A stretch of 64,000 nt of DNA, taken from the NCBI GenBank assembly GCA_947623455.1, contig OX392538.1, forward strand, positions 33,603,001-33,667,000, written 5' to 3'. Source of the stretch: Mimachlamys varia (Eukaryota; Mollusca; Bivalvia; Pectinida; Pectinidae). Below the pieces are notes generated by a model that saw only the letters and a list, made by a program, of their open reading frames with translations, was not told the DNA's origin and did not search any database. Position numbers and translations under genes: made by a program. Of this stretch, positions 1 to 12,000 are shown piece after piece; the stretch's first letter is position 1, and each line of letters opens with the position of its first letter.

Positions 1-3000
1 AGACATTTTTTCCTCTATGATCTGTTGCTGACTTGTATTGAACAGCTCTTGTGTCTCTTTGACCTTCGTGTTTAGTTCCTCATTGGTTTTCAACGACTCG
101 CTCAGCGAACTTTCGAAGGTTCTGATCTTGTCTTCGAGTTGTTGGTTCTCCGCCTTTACACGCTGGTATTTCTCGTCACATTCTTTCAGGATTTGGCTTT
201 CGTCCTCCGCCACTTGATGCCAGTGCTCAACATTCTTCTGAGCTTCAACCAGCTGTGCTCGCAGTACCTGAAGCTCTTTTTCTTTTTCCTTCAGTTGATT
301 GGTGATATGTTTCAAACTTTCATCAGACGATTCAGAAATGGCCGACATGGTATTGTTATGTTCCTGAAGGGTCAGGTCATATTTCTCTTTCCATTCAGCT
401 TCAATTTTGTCCTTCTCGGCTCTCAGCTGCTGCACTTGACTAAACAATTCCTTGTTTGTTTTCTCTACTTTTTCAAGACTTGCTTGCGACTCTTTTAACT
501 CTTCTTTGAAATAGGCAGACTCATTTTCCATATCTGTTTTGGTTTTCTGACATTGTGCTTTTAGATTTTCAAGATTTTTGCGAAGTTTATCGGACACCTC
601 AGCTTCTTGTTGCAGCCTTCTTTCCAGATCTGTTTTGTTACATTCAAATTCTTCCTTCACAGTCTTTATCCCTTCCTCTTTAGCTGCCACTTCACTCTTC
701 AGATGCTGAATACTTTCTGCCAACTTTTCGGCTTGCTGGTTCCGTTCTTGTAAAAGTTGCTCCAGGTTTTCTTTCGTAGTCTTGACCTGGTTTTTGTAGT
801 ACGCTTCAATCTCTTTTGCAGAACCTTGAAGCGAGTCTTCGTGCAGCCTTGCGCTCTCCTCCAATGCTGAAGAGTGTTGCTCAGTTAAACTCTGAATCTT
901 TTCCATCAACTCTGTTTGATGCGCAGCCTCCGAAGCCGAAATTGTTTCGGAGTGTTGGGTCTTTAAAGCTTCCAATTCTGCCTGGAATGTCTTCCGGACT
1001 TCCGCAAGTTGCGTTTCCAACGCTTCCCGCTGTTGATTCAGGTCGGCAGCTAGTTTGGTAAATGTCTCTTCCTTTTCTGAGATGTTCTGAAATTGATAAA
1101 TAACAGTACTGTACATAAACTACAACACGTAAATCACATCAGTCAACTTGCAACTAATATTAAAATACTAAACACAGTAACTGTTGTTTTTCATATTTTG
1201 ATCCCAGATTCAAACATCATGACATTATACTTCATATCTTTAATTTGAAAATCCAAACCAGATACTCTCAATTTACAATACTACTAATTTCAATCCTGAA
1301 AGAGTGTTTGTAGTAATTTGTAAGATTACTGTCCAAAGTACTTCCATTGCCTAGACTATATCTTCTATCAATCATGCTTTGAAGATTTTATATTTCCATA
1401 ACTCTGGTACTATGACTTAAAATCCATTATTATAGTCTGAGGCTTTCAATTTCTGTAATTCAAATGTGATATAAATTTTCCTGAGGAAGATTTGAACTTT
1501 ATGATTCATGTTGCTATAGATAAAATTTTATAATTCTATTCCTACAACTTCAGAACTGTTGAACTCAAAGTCAAACCTTCAAACTTAATAATTTCAGCCC
1601 TTAGAGCTTAGACAGACTTCAATCCTCGTGCAAAGAAAATGAAATTCAAAAACCATTAACAATCTAATTAAAGACTTCAAATTTTGGTAACTCAAGTCAC
1701 AAGGCTTCAGAATTGCAATATTTAAATAAAACAGTACCATTACCGGTATAAGACAATTATGTTACTGAAGTCCTGTATGGGAGAATCCAGTTAATTCTAT
1801 TGCTCAGGTTCTTTGAACTTCAATAATTCTATTCGGTATAAAAAGAGTGGCAACTCCAGAGGACAGGTTTGGAAAATATGTGTAATGCTGACATATATCA
1901 ATTAATTAATATTAATTAATTTTGAAGCTGAAGTTTATTCAGCATTAAACACGGCCTTAGGAGTTGCTGTCCTTTTTTAAAGGCCCGATATACGTAACTA
2001 AAGGAAATTTTTCGTGATTTTGAAAAATTCTGAAAAAAATCCAGTTGATAACTATACAAAAATAAGTCTAAAACAAGGTTAACCTGAGCAGTAACTAAAA
2101 AGAAACTCATGACAGAAAAATCTGAATACTTGAAAATAATTCAGGTGGGGCCCACTTCAACAACAAGCCGAAATTAGAAGACAGTTCAAAATGGACATGT
2201 GTTTACAAATACCGAGCTTTAACTGCTGCTGTACTGGTAACCTTGTAAGAATGGATCTTGATTATTGCTGATACAGTAAACTCCACTTAATGTCACGTCG
2301 GTTAATATCACTTTTCGGTTATTATCACGTTTTCTTCATGCACCGTTTTTCCTGCTATATAATCTATGTAATGCCATTCTTTTAATATCACTTGTTTCCA
2401 AGTGGATTTCGGTTAATATCACTTTTTTGGCCACTGTCACACAAAAATTACAGGTAAATGTTAGAAATAATTTCATATAAATGCCCCGGGGACTCGAGTT
2501 TCACACCTGAAATCGCTATGTAAACAACGCCGTGGTCAGCTGCGTCTTTTTCACACCTACCTGATCACTGCCGTACTAGTCGAACAATAGATTGACTTAG
2601 CATACCGGAGCAAAGATCTAGATTACACCTTTTAAACAATAAGTGTCCAATTAATTAATTTAAGCTAATGTTCACGTAAAATCGGAGATATCGTCTTTGT
2701 TATGATTTTTAAATAGCCAAAGTACGACTCCGACATGCCGTGATTCTAGGCAGGCTGGTGAATAAATATAAGTGCCGAGACTAAATCTTATCGCGTGGTT
2801 GTTTTATTTGCATAGAGGTCATCCAATGAAACGTCACGTTTCAAAGGTAAAAGTTCATTTCGCGGTAGCGCTATACAACCGACAAACCCTGTGAACACGA
2901 TGTCGCACTTGCAGCGAATATCTAAAGAAATTAAACAAACAACAGATTTCACAAGCGAAAAACCAGTATACATATCAAGATAACGGTAAATATTTACGGA

Positions 3001-6000
3001 GTGTCATGATTTCAAAACACGAATTTGATGCAGAATACCAGCCACTTGTATGCCTAACGTTACATCATTTCAGTAGGCCTACTGCAGTAAACAATCGTAG
3101 TACGTTTCGTCCCTGGTTTCGTGTGAAGCTAGCCTACTGATAATATTACGTACGAACAATATATATGAAAATAAGTGCATTCCAGAACAAAACCAAAGAT
3201 TATACGGTCACTGGAGTGAAAAAAACATTGTTAGTGATAAAATATCTTTATTCAACAATCTTCTCTGTTGAGTCACAGCACTACGACATTTAACCAAGTC
3301 CACTTCCGGTTTTGAGGGCTGAAAAATGTCAGAAAATATGTTTTCTTTTAATATCATGTTCCGGTTAATATCATGTTTTCCCCGGACAAATGAGAAGTGA
3401 TATTAAGCGGAGTCTACTGTACCAGTTAATCTTAACTAAATCTATAAACATGACATTATTTATTTGGCTTGACTTTCGCTTCAAGTTTTGCCGCAAGTTA
3501 TGTTTATTGGCCCTTTAAACATTGATGTTAATCTACTTTAAAGAGTGCCCTGCATACTATTTGGCGAACCTTTTCCTTATCTACACTAAATGGACATTGG
3601 ATCTTAGGGGATTTACCTACTTCTATTTTTAGATAACAGAGCAGTGATCCTAAAATAGATTTTTACCTGTTTCAATTGTTTGACTTCAGCCTCTAGTTGC
3701 TCTTTGATGCCATCCTGTTGGGAAAGAGCGGCCATTTTTTGCAGGTCTTTCTCCTCGTTGCTAAGTTTCATTTCTTCCTCCTTTTCGACCAGACGACGAT
3801 GGATCTGTTCTTGTAGCTGGCTAAGCTCAAGGTCCTTCTCCTGAACCTGTGATTAAACCAAGGTGAGGTCAAGGTCATTTAATTTACAACTTCTTCCATA
3901 CACAACTTCACCTTAACTACCTTAAGACAATTTCAATGTTTACTTCTCAATTTTTCAAACTAGGTTTTCGTTAAAAAAAAGGAAATCAACATTTTGTTTC
4001 AGCTACCTATCGTACTTATCCTTAATGCACAGGCATCTTAAATTGTATAAATATGTTGTGAATAGCCAAAAATATTTTTTATTAAGAGAGAAAGTAGCAT
4101 TTTTTCGCTATTGGCAACATATTGATACAATTTCAGATGCGTGAGATTATTACTGTCAAAAATCATAACAGCTGTCGGCTAATGATAAAAACATTTTCAG
4201 AACAAATTTACTTTGAATGATTTCTTCAAATCTTGCAGGTTTTTTAATCTAGAAATTTTGAAGAGAATTTGGGAAACATCACTATTTTGCTTTAAAAATA
4301 GTGTTGAAAATCTGTCCACATGCAGTATTTTGAAGAGAATTTGGGAAACATCACTATTTTGCTTTAAAAATAGTGTTGAAAATCTGTCCACATGCAGAAT
4401 TTTTTTTCATAATTTCAATATTTTGAAGAGAATTTGGGAAACATAAAACTATTTTGCTTTAGAAATAGTGTTGAAATCTTTCCAAAAGCGTTTCAAAAGA
4501 TGAGTGCCGACCTTTGCGGTGAGTATTTCTTGATGAAGGCGAGTCTGTTCCTCCATCTGTTTATGCCAGTATTCATCTCTCTCCTGTTTAACACTCTCCA
4601 CGGAAGCCGAGACTTTCTTCTCCGTCTCCTCCTAAAAACATAAAATCATATAATCAGAGATGAAAACAGCCAATTATGCAAAAGGAGGAAAACCCACATT
4701 TCAAGGGGTTTGAATGGAAAATTTAAAGAATTAACATTACAGCAAACTTATCAAAAACGAGGAATTCCTCCTTTTGGAGGAGAGTTTTCATCCCTGTATA
4801 ATTCAGGAATCAGTTGAGAATCTACTGTAAACATACTAATTTTGGTGCAATAAAATTTTCCTGCATAATAAACTTCAAGCCGATAAGTGCAATGTTGGAT
4901 GAGCACACTCATATTACTTACTGCAGAGTGCAATATACAGACTAATTTGCAGGTTTTGGAGGTGGAGGAAAGCAGGAGTACCCGGAGAAAAACCATCGAC
5001 CTACGGTCAGTACCTGGCAACTGTCCCACGTGGGATTTGAACTCGCAACCAAGAGGTGGAGGGCTAGCGGTAGAATGTCGGAACACCTAACCACTCAGCC
5101 ACCATAGCCTCTCATTATTTGGCAGACTGCTTTCAGTGCAAAAATTGTTAATAAGTATGCTTACAGTAGGCCTATTAGAACTTGAAATATTTTCCTAAAA
5201 TGTCACTCAGTCTCCTTGGGCAGATACAGAATAGTTTACTTGGTCAAAATTCTTTCAGACTCTCACTTCAACAGAAACAAAATATTTACAATCTCTCCTC
5301 AGAAATAAACACAATCTATTTACTTTTTAAGTTATACATAAACCCCCAACTCTTCTTAAATGTGGCATAAAGGTGTTTTTTTGTTTGTTACCTGTTTTGA
5401 GATTACTTTCAAAACTTTAGAGATGGAAGAAAGATCCTAGAAAAGGACTTAAAACTTTTAAATATATACTTGTTGTTTTCAAGGTAAGTATTCAAAAACA
5501 ATTTACATAAGCCTAAAGCAGTTTTGCAGGAATTCATTCAGATTTACTTACAAAAAGTATCCTTGAACTCATTTACCCCTGAAGACAAATTTAAACTCTT
5601 CCAATTCAAAGGTTGGAATAGTTCATTATGAAATTTCAGGGGCGAATGAGGTTAGATGTAGCTAACCACTATATGACCCTACCAAATCCAGTTGGCATTC
5701 ATAAGACCATGAATGCCATTGACCGATTGTTGACGTCATCATCGCAAGCGCTTCATTGAATTTGCCTTTATCCAGTTAGCATTATGCTAACTGAAAGCAG
5801 TTCAATGCTAAAACCCCCCCCCCCATTTCATGGCGGGGGCATAAACAGCTCCCTACCTGAAGACAGGTGACGGCTGCAGCTTTAGCTCGGGACAGCTCAT
5901 GTATGAGATTCTCTTTCTCGTCCTCCACCGCCTTCTCAGTCTGTTGTACTCTCTCCTCCATCTCCACAGATACCTTTCTTTTCTCTTCCTTCAACTTTCG

Positions 6001-9000
6001 AATTATCTCCCTTGATTTTTCCAGATTGTCTTGCACTGAAAAACAAGAAGGAATTTGAAAACTTTTGTATGTGTCTGATCATTTCTATGTAAGGATACAA
6101 AATCATTTGTTTCAATTACATAAAAGATATATAATAGCCTCTTGTTTAACAGACATACAGTATTTCTGGTATGTAATGCCTTGGTGATTTGGTGTCGGAT
6201 ATGAAGGTTATTAGGCTCTGTAAGGGTATAAGTCATAAAATATCTTTCTTAATAACGTGTATAATGATCTGACAACATCCCACAAGGCGCAATATTCTGG
6301 AGACCTTTGTCGCCTCTTACCTCACACTCAAATGGAAATGTCTAATTGATGACAGAAGATGCTGTCATATGTGGCAAGTCATTTCGTCAAAACATAAATG
6401 TTAAAAGCTTAATTGTTGTGATGAAATGACTTGACAAAATGACTTAACACATAGATAAGATTATGCAAACTTTTTCGCACACAACTTTCACTTCCTAGAT
6501 TCAGGAATCGGTATTAATAAGATTGGAAGATACACAGAACATGACTCTTTGTGGGATGGTGTCAAATCCGATGTGAAACAGAAAGTAATAAAACCACAAC
6601 AAGGATCTACATTTTAAACAGATCTTTAATACAGTGTAACTTTTTAAACCATTGGGACCAAATTTTCAAATTTTTTGTTGGTTTACACAGGTGTCCGGTT
6701 TGTAGAGGTTTGATATAAGTTTAGAGTGAAATGATGGGACCGCACTGTAAGGCCAGAATAGGTAGGGATTTGAATTAAACAGGGGCCCGTTTAGACAAGT
6801 TATAGGCGACTTTATTTGAGAACAAACAAAAAACTTCTTCAAGTCACTCATTACAGTTTTTCACAGTTTTAATCACCTTGTTTCTCGAGTTTCTCCGTCT
6901 TTTCCGCGAAAGCCTTGTTCTCCCCCTGTAGGACCTGACACTGGTTTCGTATGTCCGACAACTCCTGGTCCTTCAGCTCCAGCTCCTCGTGCACCTGTTT
7001 CTTGACCTCCGCAATGGCAAGCTCTCGGTCAGTCTCCAGTTGTTCAATGACTTTCCTTGCCTCCTTCATTTGGTTCTGTAGTTTGACAATGGCCTCAGGA
7101 TTGGCAGACGTCTGTAATTTTTTAATAATAAGTTTACAATTATTAAGATTATGGAAAAGTAGTTGATGATCTGTATATTGTAGATGTACATTTTTTAGCA
7201 GTAATCTTATTTTAAAGGCCCAATATACGTAACTTGAGAAAATTTTCTGAAAAATTATGAAAATAAATCCAGTTGATAACCATGCAAAAATAAGTTTAAA
7301 ACGAAGTAAACCTGAGCGGTAACTAACAAGAAACTCTTGACAGAAAAATCCAAAAAATTGAAAATAATTCAGGTGTGGCCAACTTCAACAACAAACTGAA
7401 GTTAGAAAACAGTTCAAAATAGATGCATGTTTACAAATACCAACTGCTGCTGTACCAGTAACCTCTTAAGAATTCATCTTCAATTTGCTGATATCAGTTA
7501 ATCTTAACTTAATCTATTAATATAATAAGTTATTATGCATGATTTTCGCTTCGCTTCAAGTTTTGCCGAAAGTTACATATATTGGGCCTTTAAGACCTTT
7601 TCTGAATTTATTTACTGCTGACGGCAGGTTTTAACTCTTCTATGACACTTTCATGAATCCACATGAAGGAAAACCCTCTATACTTAACGCTATATACATT
7701 TTCCAGAGCAGTACTCCAAAAACAATATTAACTCTTTCCGTACCGTGATTCCGGTCCGGTTTCCATACCGGAAGTCATTACTAGGCTCACCCCCAGACGT
7801 TTCGGCCAAAATGGTGTCTCTTTGTTGTGTTTGCGTAATGGATATTATACCGAAATAATGCAGGTAAATGTAAACCAATGCTCTTTTCGTTTATTCTATA
7901 GTTAGAAGACATACATAGCTTTATTTTCGCAGCAATATTTTCGTCAGATGTGGTACCGCTATGTATAGCTAAAGCATTCGCCGCCATGGTGTTTATATTG
8001 GTGATGACACTTCGCAGAATCTCGCGGGAAACTCAATCTAAATGGTTCACATGACAGAAAATGTGTACTTTACGCCTATCAAATTGTTTATAATAAACTG
8101 ACGCAGTCGATTTTGTGTAAAATGTTATTCGTAAACTCATCTGTCGGCTGCTGTACCCAGCTAATCAAAAAGTATGTAACGTCAAGTAGCTTGTCGTCTG
8201 TATACGACAACGGGGAGGAGATGTCACGTTTGTTTGTCGTCTGTATACGACAACGGGGAGGAGACGTCACGTTTTTTTGTTGTCTGTATAAGACAACGGG
8301 GAGGAGATGTCACGTTTTTTTGTCGTCTGTATACGACAACGGGGAGGAGATGTCACGTTGTTTTTTCGTCTGTATACGACAACGGGGAGGAGATGTCACG
8401 TTTGTTTGTCGTCTGTATACGACAACGGGGAGGAGACGTCACGTTTTTTTGTCGTCTGTATACGACAACGGGGAGGAGACGTCACGTTTTTTTGTCGTCT
8501 GTATACGACAACGGGGAGGAGATGTCACGTTTGTTTGTCGTCTGTATACGACAACGGGGAGGAGACTTCACGTTTTTTTGTCGTCTGTATACGACAACGG
8601 GGAGGAGATGTCACGTTTGTTTGTCGTCTGTATACGACAACGGGGAGGAGACGTCACGTTTGTTTGTCGTCTGTATACGACAACGGGGAGGAGACGTCAC
8701 GTTTGTTTGTCGTCTGTATACGACAACGGGGAGGAGATGTCACGTTTGTTTGTCGTCTGTATACGACAACGGGGAGGAGATGTCACGTTTTTTTGTCGTC
8801 TGTATACGACAACGGGGAGGAGATGTCACGTTTTTTTGTCGTCTGTATACGACAATGGGGAGGAGACGTCACGTTTTTTTGTCGTCTGTATACGACAACG
8901 GGGAGGAGATGTCACGTTTGTTTGTCGTCTGTATACGACAACGGGGAGGAGACGTCATGTTTTTTTGTCGTCTGTATACGACAACGGGGAGGAGATGTCA

Positions 9001-12000
9001 CGTTTGTTTGTCGTCTGTATACGACAACGGGGAGGAGACTTCACGTTTTTTTGTCGTCTGTATACGACAACGGGGAGGAGACGTCACGTTTGTTTGTCGT
9101 CTGTATACGACAACGGGGAGGAGACGTCACGTTTGTTTGTTGTCTGTATACGACAACGGGGAGGAGATGTCACGTTTGTTTGTCGTCTGTATACGACAAC
9201 GGGGAGGAGATGTCACGTTTGTTTGTCGTCTGTATACGACAACGGGGAGGAGACGTCACGTTTTTTTGTCGTCTGTATACGACAACGGGGAGGAGATGTC
9301 ACGTTTTTTTGTCGTCTGTATACGACAATGGGGAGGAGACGTCACGTTTGTTTGTCGTCTGTATACGACAACGGGGAGGAGATGTCACGTTTGTTTGTCG
9401 TCTGTATACGACAACGGGGAGGAGATGTCACGTTTGTTTGTCGTCTGTATACGACAACGGGGAGGAGACGTCACGTTTTTTTGTCGTCTGTATACGACAA
9501 CGGGGAGGAGATGTCACGTTTGTTTGTCGTCTGTATACGACAACGGGGAGGAGACGTCACGTTTTTTTGTCGTCTGTATACGACAACGGGGAGGAGATGT
9601 CACGTTTTTTTGTCGTCTGTATACGACAACGGGGAGGAGATGTCACGTTTGTTTGTCGTCTGTATACGACAACGGGGAGGAGATGTCACGTTTTTTTGTC
9701 GTCTGTATACGACAACGGGGAGGAGATGTCACCTTTTTTTGTCGTCTGTATACGACAACGGTACGGAAAGAGTTAAGGGGAGGTAACTGTATTATTGGGG
9801 AAAATGAAATAAAGAGGATCTCTCAACTACTTTTCCTCCATATGGACAGGGATCTTTTAACTCATTCACCCCTGAAGTTTCATAATGAACTATTCCATCC
9901 ATTGAATTGAAAGAGGTGTCTTCAGGGGTGAAAGAGTTGAAAATGATCAACAGTACGCGTACGTAATACAGTATAATATCGGAGCCTCTCTTTGATACAG
10001 ACCCGTAGTTTCTCCGTCTCCCTGTTCTTCTCTTCCATCTGTTTCTGGAGATGTTCTTTTTCCGATGTCAGTTGCACAGCCTTTTCTTTATTGGCCTTGA
10101 TGGTTTCCTTACAGCGGTTCAGAAGCCCTTCAAGTCTCTTTACCTGTTGTAATCACGACAGACATATACTGTAAACGTACTGTAAACGTACGGTAAACAT
10201 ACTGAAAACATACTAATTTAAGCGGTTATTTTATTTTAGCGCTTTTTGCACTGTTTGAGCAGTGCTAAAATTTTCAATTTAAAAACCGAACTTTAGTAGT
10301 GGCACAGTTCATAATATACACATTTTCGAAGTACACGATTTGAAATTATACAGAACTAGTTTAGTTTTACTTCTAAATTCATAAGGGGTTTTACACACCT
10401 GACCCTTCTGCTTCTACATTAGTTTAGTTATTTTGGATTCCTACCTTTTGGCCCCTAGCATCACTGAAGAGTCCTAGGAGGACAAAACAGCTGTATGATG
10501 CAGTTTAATTCATGTTTTCGGCATACTGTTTTTATTACTTAATTTAAGAGGTGCAGCATATGTGTGTGTTACGTAATCTTGTACAAAGTATGTATACAGT
10601 GTAACTTCCCTAAAGATAAGATAGTATATTTATACCGAACTCAATGTTTATGTATGGAATGGTTTCTTCGTTATTATAGGTATTAAACCCTTCCTAAATC
10701 CCCTTTCTCTGAATTCAGAATACCAAACCGGCTTTGTGTCCAGAATGGTACAATTTCCACAATGAATAAGATTACGGTTAAACTGGAAAAACTCTTCCTT
10801 ATTTAATTTTTGCCAAACATTGGAAGGGGGGATTTAATATAAGCTTGCGTTTCATATTACATGTATATTGTATATATAATATTTCTAGATATGACAGGCC
10901 AAATTCAAATCTTTTCATGAGAGGGCGAAATAAATTAAAGACGTTGAAAAATTCCTGTTTAACAGTAGTGTGCAAATATCCACAAGCAAACAGATTATTA
11001 TACTATAATTAGTATACGGGTTATAATTACAGATTTTGGAACTAATACAAATGTCAACTTTTGCATGTCATGATAAGTATTAAGGGTAACATTGCTGAAA
11101 TTTCAATACTGATCAGAATTGCTAACTCCAAGATCAAAATCAAAGCTATTTCAACCCTTGATTTGTCCAGGAGAAATGCCCATAAAATTCTAGCAAGAGA
11201 TAGAACAGCACTTAGCATTCAGAAAGAAAATATTGTCCATAAAAATAAAATTAATGTACAAATATCTTTACTGTCCGGTTCAGTTTAAAACTCAAAAGGA
11301 TTATTTTTCATTTTAACAAATTTCCAAAAATAGCATCCTTGCCAGTGACTGATGCTTGCGAAATATATGATATCACATTTAAAATGGTTAACAAATATAT
11401 TTGTTTCAACTATGTCACTTAATTAGTTCAAAATCTTTCTAACCATAGCACCAATGACCTTGACCATCGCATCTAAATCTAAAACATAAACTCCCTTGAG
11501 TCTGAGACTTCGATTCTTTTATTCTACACTTTACCTTCGAAGAATAAAATAATGAGTTATCTCCCTTGATAAAAATATACTAATTTTGTAGGCATCTACA
11601 TATTGAAGGACTGATAGAATCTCCTAATTTGGGCCCATAAACTCTGTCAATGTATTCTCTTATTTACCTTCTCTGTAAGCATCTTAACATCACCGTCCTC
11701 GGCTTTACCTCCCTCCGCAGGCGTCGATGAGTTAGGAACAGATTTTGGCTTTTCTTTTGGCTCAAGTTTCTTCAGCAGTTCTGGATTCAACTCTTTGCCC
11801 TCCTTTAGTAGACGCACCTATGAACAAAAAGAAAATCTATAAAGATAATGATCTATTAATGAAATACTGAAAACTTCACGTTCATGATTATGTGAACTAA
11901 TTCCCTAGATGACACTAAATATAGTAACAGCAGACACAGTTGCCGACATGTTTCTGCATGCAGTGTTTTATCTGACATTAGCTTACCTGTGTTTACCTGA

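Noticed and set aside
139..1061. Plus-strand frames at 139-498 and 816-1061
   Set aside because: Antisense shadows of golgin exon 12, whose minus-strand frame is open across the whole interval and is a typical coiled coil.
2274..3419. Transposase inside the pogo-like element
   Set aside because: The longest internal frame (61 codons, minus strand) shows no helix-turn-helix or DDE motif.
4197..4446. Frames with duplicated peptides (SLFCFKNSVENLSTC)
   Set aside because: Generated by the 72-bp triplication; intronic and without splice signals.
8113..9910. Three overlapping forward open frames of ~490-560 codons
   Set aside because: They are produced by a 43-bp minisatellite whose monomer lacks plus-strand stops. 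The peptides are one cycling repeat in all three frames, with no domain and no splice context.
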